Shown here: positions 19,321-28,316 of the stretch, in pieces
How positions within the stretch are numbered: position 1 is the first letter of the stretch
Layout: every line of letters begins with the position of its first letter
Source of the DNA: Alphaproteobacteria bacterium
GTDB lineage: Bacteria > Pseudomonadota > Alphaproteobacteria > Micavibrionales > Micavibrionaceae
Direction of reading: 5' to 3'
DNA: 64,000 nt
Assembly (NCBI GenBank): GCA_030432025.1
Contig: JAUIIA010000004.1
Span: forward strand, 186,001 to 250,000
Notes under the pieces: generated by a model
What the model saw: the letters and a program-made list of their open reading frames with translations, nothing else
Databases searched by the model: none
What the model was told of the DNA's origin: nothing
Made by a program: the position numbers and the translations under genes

Positions 19321-20559
19321 TTACACGGCTTTCTTTACGCCGCGTTTGCTTGACTGGCTGTAATCCAGCTGTGGAATTGGTCGGGCGCGGCGGCTACCCA
19401 TATACTCAGTGATTGTTTCAACGGCGTGTTCGACCTTTGGCACGGGGATCGGGCGTTGGGTCATTTTTTCAGCCTTATAATGTGACATAGCGCCCATGGC
19501 TTCGATATGGAAGGACTGGCGGCCAAGATTGTTCAATGGGTACCACAATGTACGGTCATGGCCGCGCAACCATACAAACGTCGCGGGGGCCAGAACGCCG
19601 CCTTCCTCACGCGCAGTCGTCAGTCCGCGCAAGAGTGCGGTGGTCACAAAGGCGTGCTGGTTGCACTTTGATAAAGTTTCGCCGGAAAGTTTTTTATCTT
19701 TCAATACCTTGCGGGCTTCTTTCAGGAGCGTTTTATCCTTGCTGAGCCTGAGGCCCTTTTTAAATGTCCAGCACATGGCCAGACGTCCAAGCATGGCATC
19801 GGATTCATTCCGCTTACGTGCGGCTTTGAGGCAGAAGGCAGCGAGAAGCACTTGCTGATATGGTTTGAGTGCCATCGGGCCTTTCCAGCGGCCGATAAGC
19901 TGCTTTTTGAAGGCTTTGGCGGCAGCTTCTTCGTCCAGTGCGCCGTCAGGAGCGGGAATATTGTAATAGGCCAGCCACTCTTCGGGGCCCAAAGCTTCGG
20001 CAAAGGCTGGTAATTCCGCCGGAACGGGTGATCCGGGCGGTCTGGGCGGTTGTGTGGCTGGATTAAACTCTGCGAAAGGTGCGATGACAGGGAAGTTCGA
20101 GGATTGACGTTTGATTAGTCCTTCCAGTCCCATACGCGTACGGTAATGCGTTTTTGGTCCTTTGAACATGCACCACAGGGCGCCGAGGCAGCAAATTGCG
20201 AATAAAACGATGCGCATAGGCTGCATCGCCAGCGCCGTAAAGAATGAGAGGTGGAAATAGCTTAATCTCTGTTTTGGGTATTCTGGAGTTGCTTCAAAGC
20301 CGGTTTGCCAATCATAGGCCTTGCCGTTGAAATAAACCTTGTACCCTTCATCACCAAAAAGCCCGAGCAGATTACCTAGCTCAACAAAGCCGTAAACGAG
20401 CCACATTTCGCCGTAACGTATCCAACGCACAAGGTTGCGGACTTCATCTGACTGGTAATACCAGAAGATCCATACGATCACGCCAAGGACGACCAGCAGG
20501 ATACACCAGCCAATCGCATTTTCATGTAAGGTATTTTCAGCTTGTTGTCCGCCCGCCAA
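19321..20559 (-). CDS. dotM: Type IVB secretion protein DotM/IcmP-like
   Basis: 412-residue inner-membrane protein that in Legionella partners DotL in the coupling complex. Membrane segments are visible near residues 16-35, 44-70 and 110-130. The long cytosolic C-terminal domain follows, with 'YYNIPAPDGALDEEAAAKAFKKQL' type helices and 'HAFVTTALLRGLTTAREEGGVLAPATFVWLRGHDRTLWYPLNNLGRQSF', split here only for description, which is characteristic of DotM/IcmP. It is the first gene of a reverse-strand block dotM-unknown-dotL-pilin-like. The 190-bp gap upstream probably holds its promoter. Confidence 0.85.
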   Translation of the reverse strand: MAGGQQAENTLHENAIGWCILLVVLGVIVWIFWYYQSDEVRNLVRWIRYGEMWLVYGFVELGNLLGLFGDEGYKVYFNGKAYDWQTGFEATPEYPKQRLSYFHLSFFTALAMQPMRIVLFAICCLGALWCMFKGPKTHYRTRMGLEGLIKRQSSNFPVIAPFAEFNPATQPPRPPGSPVPAELPAFAEALGPEEWLAYYNIPAPDGALDEEAAAKAFKKQLIGRWKGPMALKPYQQVLLAAFCLKAARKRNESDAMLGRLAMCWTFKKGLRLSKDKTLLKEARKVLKDKKLSGETLSKCNQHAFVTTALLRGLTTAREEGGVLAPATFVWLRGHDRTLWYPLNNLGRQSFHIEAMGAMSHYKAEKMTQRPIPVPKVEHAVETITEYMGSRRARPIPQLDYSQSSKRGVKKAV

Positions 20560-20755
20560 AGTCTTTCACCGTAAATTCTTATCAACCTTAATAATATAGC
20601 AAAATCGAGGGGAGAAAACCACTTCTGCTCATTTCTTAACCGCACAATTTTAAGGGGTTAAGGCTTAAAAAAAGCTGAAAATATGTTTGCAAAGCCGTGT
20701 TTTTTTGATAAGACCTTGCTTCATTCATATTTTTGAATGTTCATATTTGAATTGG

Positions 20756-20830
20756 GCCGGTTTAGCACAGTGGTAGTGCAGTCGATTTGTAATCGAAAGG
20801 TCGGGAGTTCGAATCTCTCAACCGGCACCA
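20756..20830 (+). tRNA. tRNA-Thr (anticodon TGT)
   Basis: The acceptor stem GCCGGTT pairs with AACCGGC, the T arm contains GGTTCGAATC-like sequence (GAGTTCGAATCTC), and the anticodon loop TTTGTAA gives anticodon TGT (20788-20790). CCA is encoded at 20828-20830. It is followed 16 bp later by the tRNA-Gln-like gene. Confidence 0.95.
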
Positions 20831-20846
20831 TTTCAACATCTCATGC

Positions 20847-20919
20847 TGGGGTGTAGCCAAGCGGTAAGGCAGCGGTTTTTGGTATCGCCATGCGCAGGTT
20901 CGAATCCTGCCACTAGCCA
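20847..20919 (+). tRNA. tRNA-Gln (anticodon TTG) with defective acceptor stem
   Basis: The D arm, anticodon arm (GCGGT/ATCGC with loop TTTTGGT, anticodon TTG) and T arm (GCAGG/CCTGC) are all normal for tRNA-Gln. The 5' acceptor strand is TGGGGTG, but the 3' strand is only CACTA before GCCA, where CACCCCA would be expected. The 3' strand is two bases short and only four acceptor pairs near the body can form. This may be a pseudogene, an assembly error or a genuinely altered tRNA. CCA is present in the sequence and a T run follows. Confidence 0.8.
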
Positions 20920-20929
20920 ATTTTTCTTC

Positions 20930-21571
20930 TTAAGTTATCAGCACATATCCTACGGCCAGCAATATTTGCACAATCGCAAACGGCACGGCCTTTACGACGA
21001 AGCCTGCGAATGACAATGGCACTTTGTGTTTGTGCATGATTGTGACGCAGACAAGCGTTGATGCGCTGCCAATCGGGGTGAGGTTGCCGCCGAGCTTGTT
21101 CAGTGAGACCACTGTTAGCGAGCCGACGATAATCATTGCGGTAACATTGTTAAGTACGGCGGAGAAGATCACTGTCATCAGGCCGTAAAACCACAACAGC
21201 ATGACAGGGTCGCCTTTGGATGCCTTGGTCAGCTTGATAGCGATCCATGTGAACAGCCCTGATTTGGATGTCACATCGACGAAAACACTGGAGCCGACGA
21301 TGATCGCGATGACTTTCCAGTCGATGGCCGGAATGTACACGGGCATGTCGAGTTCATGGCCGCTGGGTACGAGGATGTTGCCGAACGGCATGAAGCCCAT
21401 GGCTGATCCCAGAATAAGGCTGACGACGGCGAAAACACCGACGATTACGGATTTCTTAGCATGGAGCTTTTCTTCAGCAGCGAGTGCGCCAATCATCATG
21501 GCGAGTATCAGGCCGAAAAGCGCGGTCGTAGTCGGTTCTACATGGGGGATGGCGTGGGATGCGTCGGTCAT
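20930..21571 (-). CDS. ArsB/NhaD-type permease with internal deletion
   Basis: 213-residue, strongly hydrophobic protein of the ion-transporter superfamily (ArsB/NhaD/SLC13-like). Full-length members are usually above 400 residues. The N-terminal half is present up to 'SAVLNNVTAMIIVGSLTVVSL'. It then runs directly into 'LGGNLTPIGSAS', which looks like the second-repeat motif near the C-terminus, followed by the final membrane segments. The missing piece is an in-frame internal block. It is 12 bp downstream of a universal stress protein gene in the same direction, a pairing that suggests an operon. It is either a decayed transporter or a minimal half-size protein. Confidence 0.7.
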   Translation of the reverse strand: MTDASHAIPHVEPTTTALFGLILAMMIGALAAEEKLHAKKSVIVGVFAVVSLILGSAMGFMPFGNILVPSGHELDMPVYIPAIDWKVIAIIVGSSVFVDVTSKSGLFTWIAIKLTKASKGDPVMLLWFYGLMTVIFSAVLNNVTAMIIVGSLTVVSLNKLGGNLTPIGSASTLVCVTIMHKHKVPLSFAGFVVKAVPFAIVQILLAVGYVLIT

Positions 21572-21583
21572 GGTTTGTAAATC

Positions 21584-22438
21584 TTATAACAGTAATAAAG
21601 GGATTTCGCGTAATTCAACGGCTAGCGGATAGACAAGACCGTGCATGGCAAGCTGGTCTTCGTGTTTGGTATTCATGACCAGAAGGTCAATTTCATGTTC
21701 TGCGATGAGTTCCTTGTAATCGGCAAGGTGGTGGCCGAAACGGACCACGTTTTCAACCTCGACAGGCAAGTTGTTGTCTTTCAGAACTTGGCGGCATGAG
21801 AGGATAAATTGCTCGGGTGCTTTTAAGAGTTGTTGGCTGATTTGCTTGTTGGCTTCGTCAGTATCGATGGCCGGAATTTTGGATATGGCATCCATGTAGC
21901 GTTCGAACACTGTTTCATCCTCAATGTGGGTGAGAAAGACTTTCCCATCCGTTGGTACGAAACGTACAGCGTAGTTGATCAGCGTATGATCGCCGGAGAG
22001 GTGATCGGTTAATGCCATGACACGGTCTGTGTTTTCAAAAGCGTGGTCATGCTTGTATCCCGCTTCGGGGTGAGGCAGGACCAGTACAGGCGCAGCGCTT
22101 TTTTGCACCAATACGTCCAGATAGGAGCCGAGACTGTTTTTGTAGCGCCAGTCTTCCGAGAACAAATTTCTATAGGAGCAAATCAAATCCGGTTTGAGTT
22201 CTTCTATTTTTTCCAGAACTTCCTGAGTATTCTTAAAATCTCCGCGATTTAAATTTGTCCATTTAACGGAGGTACCGAAAATGTTCAGAAATCTTTGTAT
22301 GGTTTTCAGATATTCTTTGGCAGGATCGCCTTCCAGATCGGTGACCACCAGCACGGAGCGGATATCAACCAGTTCGTATTCATAAATATCGTGGATTGCA
22401 GATCTGAATAAGGATTCGTATTGATCAACCTGAGTCAT
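21584..22438 (-). CDS. Universal stress protein, tandem domains
   Basis: 284-residue cytosolic protein. The first half ('VDIRSVLVVTDLEGDPAKEYLKTIQRFL', 'KSAAPVLVLPHPE') and the second half ('DRVMALTDHLSGDHTLINYAVRF', 'IDLLVMNTKHEDQLAMHGLVYPLAVELREIPLLLL') each resemble a Usp domain. The ATP-binding GxxGS loop is not clear in either half, so nucleotide binding is uncertain. It probably forms an operon with the shortened permease downstream; Usp-permease neighbours often act together in stress or ion homeostasis. Confidence 0.75.
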   Translation of the reverse strand: MTQVDQYESLFRSAIHDIYEYELVDIRSVLVVTDLEGDPAKEYLKTIQRFLNIFGTSVKWTNLNRGDFKNTQEVLEKIEELKPDLICSYRNLFSEDWRYKNSLGSYLDVLVQKSAAPVLVLPHPEAGYKHDHAFENTDRVMALTDHLSGDHTLINYAVRFVPTDGKVFLTHIEDETVFERYMDAISKIPAIDTDEANKQISQQLLKAPEQFILSCRQVLKDNNLPVEVENVVRFGHHLADYKELIAEHEIDLLVMNTKHEDQLAMHGLVYPLAVELREIPLLLL

Positions 22439-22646
22439 GAGGAGCCTTGGAAGAGTTATTACTTGTATTGATAGTAAAAGATTAGCGCCATTTATTAAAA
22501 CGTTTTTACAGGCGGGAAGGACATAATTACGCTTAGGGCAGCCAAATTTGAAAAGCCTCCTTACATGGGTATGTAGAAACGGTTTAAATATAAATTCAAT
22601 CGAGGATTGTATTAAGGTGAGATAGGTTTCACATCTTTTTGGGTGC

Positions 22647-25600
22647 TTGGTGTCTATTTTTCTTTCAGATAATGTTGAAAAAAAACAGCTGTTCGGTCGC
22701 GGCCTGAATAGCGTGTTGAAGAAGCTGCAATTTGCGGTTTTATTGGTCGGGCTGGCGGTGACCGGTGCGGCCTGTCTTTACCAATTTCAAAATGTTAAGC
22801 GTCAGCAAAGCATAGAGTTTCAAGAACAATCCAGTCGCTTTTGGGCTGTTTTCCAGCAAAATCTGGAGTTTCATCTCAATACGCTTCTCGGGTTTGAGCT
22901 GTATTTTAATGCCGGCAATGTCGAGAATTTTTCTGATGCTTTCGCGGATTATGTGAGGGCGTATTTCACCAAAACTTTGCTCGATGGCCACGACATCGCG
23001 TTTCAGGGGTTTATGTGGGCACCGCAAATGTCTACCCGTGGGGGTAGTAAGCAGGCCTTTCCTTTGGAAATGATATTGCCGGAAGATCCCGAGCTTGAAT
23101 ATCTGGAAGGGGTCGATCTTTTCAAAACGCCGTACCGCAAACATATCATGGCTTTGGAGCAATCTTCCCAGAGTGTGGTTACCACAACGTCCTTATACAA
23201 CAGTGTTCTCGAAAGGCACGGTAAAGGGGTTATTCATACGTTAAGTATGATCAGGGATTTTTCGGGGAACAGTACGCAGCCCATAAAAGGCGTTATTATT
23301 TCCACCATTGATATTGAACATATTTTCGATGCGTCACTGGAGACATTCAAACAACAAAATGATGTGTCTTTTTCTCCTGCGTACACTGTCTCGCTTGTCA
23401 ATATTAATGGTCAGCAGGACGAGTTATTCGAGTTGTCCCTGTCCGATAGCGAGATGGCTTATGGAGATGCCTTGCTCGCACATCAGGAAGAGTTTAATTC
23501 GGAACTGAAAAGTCTGATTTTCGATCAAACGCTGCATGCCCGTCTGGTTCAAAAGGTCAATAGCCTGTCGAATTCGGTTTTGTTGCTCCTTTTCAAGATT
23601 GCTTGTATCGGAACGGCGCTCACATTGCTGATTTTTTATTATATCGGTGTGATTTTGCATTCGATGAAAAAGACAGATCAGGCGCGTGAAAAAGCCGAGC
23701 AGCTTAATAATCTAAAATCCGATTTTCTTGCGACGATGAGTCATGAAATTCGTACACCGATGAACGGGATACTTGGGATGGCCGAGTTGGTTCTGGGGGC
23801 GCGACCGTCGTTACAGATTGAAGGCTATGCCCGCACAATCCTGAATTCCGGAGATACGTTGTTGCGTATTATTGACGACATACTCGATTTTTCAAAAATC
23901 GAAGCCGGGAAGCTCGAGCTGGATGTAATGGGCGTGGATTTGCTCATGCTTACCGATGATGTGGCGCAACTTTACGCCGGTAAAGCGCAGGAGAAAGCGA
24001 TTGAGCTGGCGGTACGTTATAAGCCCGGAAGCGAGCAATTTGTTCATGCTGACCCTGTGCGTTTGCGTCAGATTTTAAGCAATCTTGTGAGTAATGCGAT
24101 CAAGTTTACCGAAAAAGGACATGTAGCGATCATCGTTGAGGAAGTCGAACATGACGGACCCGAGGCGTTGATGCGTTTTACCGTACGTGATACCGGCATC
24201 GGGATGTCGGAAGAGGCACAGAAACACGTGTTTGACAAATTTTCTCAAGGAGATTCATCCACGACACGGAAGCATGGCGGCACGGGACTTGGTTTAAGTA
24301 TCTGTAGAAGCCTGACCGAATTAATGGGCGGTCAAGTCGGCGTGCATGCCAGTAAGGGATGCGGTACGACATTTTGGTGCGAAATTCCCTTTGAGCGCAA
24401 TACGCAGGATGTGAAGCCGGAGCCTTATGTGCCCATTTTAAAAGGATTGCGTACTCTGGTCGTGGATGACCTCGGGGTTATTCGTGAGTTGGTTAAGGAG
24501 CAGCTGCGCCTTGTCGGTTTACGTTGCGAGGTTGCGGACGGTGGAGAAGAGGCTCTGATAATGATTGAACGAGCCGCATCTGAAGGCGATCCGTATAAAA
24601 TAATTATCATAGATTTCCTCATGCCGAAGATGAATGGAGAGATGCTCGCGCGCGCCATTAAGGATGATGAGAATGAAAGTGTATGCGATGCTTGTCTTAT
24701 TATGCTTACCGCTGCCGGAAATCCGTTAGCGGATGACAAGTTCGCGCAAAAGGGGTTCTCGGCGTATATCCCGAAGCCGGTTAATAACCAAAACCTCATT
24801 GAGAATATCTCGGTTGTCTGGGAAAAATACAGCGGCGGGCTGAAGAATGAGCTTATTCGTCTGGATAGCCGTCATACGCCGCACGTGCATATTGACAGTG
24901 ATGAGCCTGAGATAGCCGGAACAAAAATCCTTGTTGCGGAAGATAACCTTGTGAATCAGGTGTTCATTAAAGAAATTCTGGAAGAGATGAAGGCCGATTA
25001 CACACTGGTATCCAATGGCCTTGAGGCTTTGCAAGCTGTTGAAGAGGAAAATTACGAACTTATTTTAATGGATTGCATGATGCCTGAAATGGACGGCTTT
25101 GAGGCTACGCGCGAGATATGCAAGCTCAAGGATGCAGGGCGTGTTCGCAATATTCCTATTGTCGCGCTTACAGCGAATGCGATGAAGGGTGACAGGCAGA
25201 AATGTCTTGATGCCGGGATGAACGATTACCTGACCAAGCCCGTGCGCAAGAAGGAGCTGAAAAATAAAATTTACAGCATGATCAAAGGCACTGTGGTGAT
25301 TGACGACAGTGATGGCGAGGATGATGAAACGGGGCAGGTCGACGAGAGCGGGACACAGGCCGAAGGGAATGTTGTTCTGGATCTGGAGGCCGTAGAAAAC
25401 GCGCGTGGGATCTTAAAGGCCAAATATGACGAGATGGTGAATGTCTATATCGATAACTCCTGGCAGCGGGTTGATGAAATCCTGAAGGCTCTTAGAGATA
25501 ACGACATGGAAGCCTTGATCAGGCCTGCTCATACGCTCAAATCGACGAGTAAGCAGATGGGGGCACTCAAGCTTTCTGACGTTGCCAAGGAAATGGAAGC

Positions 25601-25730
25601 GGAAGCAAAAATGCTGCAGGAAACAGAGAGTGTAGATGATGCCGATATCGAAAAATTTGCGGCCTATGCGCAGGACATTCAGGACATTTTATCCGAAACG
25701 AAAATTGCATTCGACAGGTTGGCGGCATGA
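22647..25730 (+). CDS. Hybrid sensor histidine kinase (CHASE-HisKA-HATPase-REC-REC-HPt)
   Basis: 1027 residues. A membrane segment at about 27-46, a periplasmic CHASE-like domain (about 70-290, '[11 protein letters not shown]') and a second membrane segment (about 312-335) form the sensor. The kinase core has H366 in '[11 protein letters not shown]' and G-boxes 'DTGIGM' and 'GGTGLGLSI'. Two receiver domains follow, with phosphoacceptors D656 ('[12 protein letters not shown]') and D809 ('[11 protein letters not shown]'), then an HPt domain with H962 ('PAHTLKS'). The start is TTG at 22647 or GTG at 22650; no ATG precedes the first membrane segment. It overlaps the next gene by 4 bp. The output regulator is not in the window. 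The ligand may be related to the adjacent TonB receptor. Confidence 0.9.
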   Translation: MVSIFLSDNVEKKQLFGRGLNSVLKKLQFAVLLVGLAVTGAACLYQFQNVKRQQSIEFQEQSSRFWAVFQQNLEFHLNTLLGFELYFNAGNVENFSDAFADYVRAYFTKTLLDGHDIAFQGFMWAPQMSTRGGSKQAFPLEMILPEDPELEYLEGVDLFKTPYRKHIMALEQSSQSVVTTTSLYNSVLERHGKGVIHTLSMIRDFSGNSTQPIKGVIISTIDIEHIFDASLETFKQQNDVSFSPAYTVSLVNINGQQDELFELSLSDSEMAYGDALLAHQEEFNSELKSLIFDQTLHARLVQKVNSLSNSVLLLLFKIACIGTALTLLIFYYIGVILHSMKKTDQAREKAEQLNNLKSDFLATMSHEIRTPMNGILGMAELVLGARPSLQIEGYARTILNSGDTLLRIIDDILDFSKIEAGKLELDVMGVDLLMLTDDVAQLYAGKAQEKAIELAVRYKPGSEQFVHADPVRLRQILSNLVSNAIKFTEKGHVAIIVEEVEHDGPEALMRFTVRDTGIGMSEEAQKHVFDKFSQGDSSTTRKHGGTGLGLSICRSLTELMGGQVGVHASKGCGTTFWCEIPFERNTQDVKPEPYVPILKGLRTLVVDDLGVIRELVKEQLRLVGLRCEVADGGEEALIMIERAASEGDPYKIIIIDFLMPKMNGEMLARAIKDDENESVCDACLIMLTAAGNPLADDKFAQKGFSAYIPKPVNNQNLIENISVVWEKYSGGLKNELIRLDSRHTPHVHIDSDEPEIAGTKILVAEDNLVNQVFIKEILEEMKADYTLVSNGLEALQAVEEENYELILMDCMMPEMDGFEATREICKLKDAGRVRNIPIVALTANAMKGDRQKCLDAGMNDYLTKPVRKKELKNKIYSMIKGTVVIDDSDGEDDETGQVDESGTQAEGNVVLDLEAVENARGILKAKYDEMVNVYIDNSWQRVDEILKALRDNDMEALIRPAHTLKSTSKQMGALKLSDVAKEMEAEAKMLQETESVDDADIEKFAAYAQDIQDILSETKIAFDRLAA

Positions 25731-26269
25731 TACAGGCAAAATTTTTATGCTTGAAAATTTTGATCGTTTTTTTGCTTTTTGGCACTTGCTTTCATGTGAT
25801 TGCAGCAGAAGCGTATAACACTCACAAAGACCTTAAAATCATTGCGCAGGCCGTAGGGTTTGTTAAGGGACGTAACTATTCAGATGTATCTATGCTGATT
25901 GTTTTTTCTCCTAACAGTGCGCATTCGGTTTCAAATGCGGATCAGGTTCTGGAGATAATCGGTGACGGGTTTAGTTTCGGTAAAGTGCGGATTAATGCAC
26001 GGAAAGCTACAGTAAGAGAGGCTTTGCAGAGTTCCCCTGATGTGTATTTTTTCCAGTCCGATCTTTCTAATATTGCACGTATTTACGATCATGCGGCACG
26101 TAATGGAATACTGACCTTGTCTACACATGATGCGTGTATGCAAAAAAACCAATGTGTTTTGCTCATTAAAACCAATCCCCGAGTTGATATTTTTTTGAAC
26201 CGCGAAGCCGCCGATCAGAGCGGCATAAAATTCGATGCGGCTTTTCGATTGATGGTTAAGGAGAAATAA
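25727..26269 (+). CDS. YfiR-like (DUF4154) periplasmic protein
   Basis: 180 residues with a signal peptide (about residues 1-27, cleavage near VIAAEA). The C-terminal half has the pattern of the YfiR/DUF4154 family: a Cys pair around '[14 protein letters not shown]', then '[24 protein letters not shown]', which resembles the typical N-x-x-A-x-x-SG-x-x-F ending. YfiR proteins are periplasmic and control membrane-bound signalling proteins. It overlaps the kinase stop (ATGA) and sits 3 bp before the TonB receptor gene, so the three genes form one unit. Family assignment is by motif and context. Confidence 0.65.
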   Translation: MIQAKFLCLKILIVFLLFGTCFHVIAAEAYNTHKDLKIIAQAVGFVKGRNYSDVSMLIVFSPNSAHSVSNADQVLEIIGDGFSFGKVRINARKATVREALQSSPDVYFFQSDLSNIARIYDHAARNGILTLSTHDACMQKNQCVLLIKTNPRVDIFLNREAADQSGIKFDAAFRLMVKEK

Positions 26270-26272
26270 ATC

Positions 26273-28315
26273 ATGAAAAACTTAAACCTCTTTGCCGGAA
26301 TTTTTGTCATTGCATGCCTGTATTTTTCAGGCGGGGCAATAGCGCAGAATATGAATTACGGTGCGCTGGAAACGTTGTTTGAAGAGCCGGTGACCACATC
26401 CGCGACGGGAAAGCCGCAACGCGTGTCCGAGGTTCCGGTGACCATGGAAATTTTAACGGCGGATGATATCCGGCGTTCGGGAGCAGTCGATTTGCCCGAG
26501 GTGTTGAGACAGATTAATGGCGTGAGTGTTATTCAAAAGTCGGAGCAGTTTTATGACGTCAGTGTGCGTGGTTATAATCAGCATGCTTCTCAACGTTTAC
26601 TTGTTCTGGTGAATGGGCGCGAAGTGTATCAAAACTTTTTCGGGACGACTTTGTGGTCGGTTATTCCGGTGCAGTTGGAAGAAATACGGCAGATTGAAGT
26701 CGTAAAAGGACCGAATACAGCGTTGTTTGGTTTTAATGCGGTGAGTGGCGTGATCAACATCGTTACATTTAACCCGCTATATGATGATCAATCTTCCGTT
26801 GGGCTACGTGTCGGTAGCGGTGATTTCAGGCAGGGGCATTACATGCAAACCCTCATGTTGTCTGATAATGCAGGGGTGCGTGTATCAGGTGGTGTAAAAC
26901 GCATGGAAGGGTTTAACAATCCGGCAAACGGGATTGCGACTGTCTCAAACATAATTACGGGCCAGAGTTTATTGCCAAGTCCGGAACAGCATCGTTTCAA
27001 TGTCGATGCTTCTTTCCGCCCTTCTGAGAACTCAGCGCTGCGATTGGAGGTTTCGGCAGCAGAGGTGCGCGATGTTGTTATTTTGCCTCAAGGAATTATT
27101 GATCGTACTGATGTTCTCTTTCAGTCGGCAAAAATCGGATATGACCATGACGCAGGAAAGTGGGGATTACTGCAGGCCAATATTTATGCCAACGCTATGG
27201 ATTACATGCCCTTGAAAGCGACGGTCCCTTCGTCGTCAAAGTTGGAAAACAGAACGCTGGTGATGCAACTTCAGGATACGTTTTCAATTACGCCAGCGCA
27301 TACCGGCCGTGTTCAATTCGAATTCAGAACAGCGGATATTTCTTCTGATGGCGGGCCGGCAGCATTGCTTGCTAGAGGCGCCGAGGTCAGTGAGGATATA
27401 TTTTCTCTCAGCGGTATGTGGAACTGGGATATCAACTCGGAGCTGTCATGGACGAATGCCGTGCGAGGGGATTTTCTGCGGCTGGATCATAACGGTGTTT
27501 TTACCCCCTCTAATTCAGGCAATACTGTTGATGAATATGATCGTGATGTTTATGAAGTTTCCTATAATTCCGGACTGGTTTGGAAAGCAACTGACAAGGA
27601 TACGCTGCGCCTGAGTACGGCCAGGGGCGTAGAGATTCCCAGTTTGATTGAGTACGGGCTGGACCTGAATACAGGCGGTACCGTCAATTCAATTGGCGAT
27701 CCGTTCATTCAATCATCGATCATTACGAATTATGAATTGGCATGGGACCGTGAGGTTGATTTGATCAATGGTCTATTCAGGTCCGCCGTTTTTTACCTAG
27801 AGACGGAAGATGTGAAGTCCGCGTCTGTGGGTACTGTCGGTGATGATATCCAATACGGCAATATAGGGGATTCAAAGTCGTATGGGTTGGAGTTGGGGCT
27901 GGAAGGTGCTTATAAGGAACATTATAGCTGGGGGATCGGTTATATTTTTCAGCATATTAATGATGATTTCCAGAACGGTAAAAATGGCTCCTCTCTGGTT
28001 TCTCCTAAAGATTATGAAGATAATGAAGCCCGTCATAAGGTGAATTTGGAATTGGGGTATCACAAAGGCCCGTGGGAGGCAGATGTGCTGGTATATTATA
28101 CATCGGCCTATGACGGCATTGCGTTTACGCCGCCGAATTACACTTTGGACCCTGTAGATGGATATGTCGGGGTTAACGCCCGTGTAGGATATACTTACAA
28201 AGAAAACCTGACATTCGCTGTCAGTGGACAACAGCTGCAATCTCCAAAAACACAGACTAGTGCGACGCCGGATGTGGATCGGCGCTTATGGCTAGGTGTT
28301 ACCTATAAATTCTAG
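26273..28315 (+). CDS. TonB-dependent outer-membrane receptor
   Basis: 680 residues. Signal peptide at 1-25, then a plug domain with 'EVPVTMEILTADDIRRSGAVDLPEVLRQINGV', here quoted in part as 'DDIRRSGAVDLPEVL', and 'VKGPNTALFGFNAVSGVINI'. The remainder is a 22-strand-type barrel ending in 'WLGVTYKF' with C-terminal Phe. A TonB-box-like 'ETLFEEPVTTSATG' region precedes the plug, similar to receptors in colicin I receptor/vitamin B12-like subgroups. The substrate is unknown. It follows a histidine kinase and a YfiR-like gene, so it may serve in sensing as well as uptake. Confidence 0.92.
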   Translation: MKNLNLFAGIFVIACLYFSGGAIAQNMNYGALETLFEEPVTTSATGKPQRVSEVPVTMEILTADDIRRSGAVDLPEVLRQINGVSVIQKSEQFYDVSVRGYNQHASQRLLVLVNGREVYQNFFGTTLWSVIPVQLEEIRQIEVVKGPNTALFGFNAVSGVINIVTFNPLYDDQSSVGLRVGSGDFRQGHYMQTLMLSDNAGVRVSGGVKRMEGFNNPANGIATVSNIITGQSLLPSPEQHRFNVDASFRPSENSALRLEVSAAEVRDVVILPQGIIDRTDVLFQSAKIGYDHDAGKWGLLQANIYANAMDYMPLKATVPSSSKLENRTLVMQLQDTFSITPAHTGRVQFEFRTADISSDGGPAALLARGAEVSEDIFSLSGMWNWDINSELSWTNAVRGDFLRLDHNGVFTPSNSGNTVDEYDRDVYEVSYNSGLVWKATDKDTLRLSTARGVEIPSLIEYGLDLNTGGTVNSIGDPFIQSSIITNYELAWDREVDLINGLFRSAVFYLETEDVKSASVGTVGDDIQYGNIGDSKSYGLELGLEGAYKEHYSWGIGYIFQHINDDFQNGKNGSSLVSPKDYEDNEARHKVNLELGYHKGPWEADVLVYYTSAYDGIAFTPPNYTLDPVDGYVGVNARVGYTYKENLTFAVSGQQLQSPKTQTSATPDVDRRLWLGVTYKF

Positions 28316-28316
28316 C

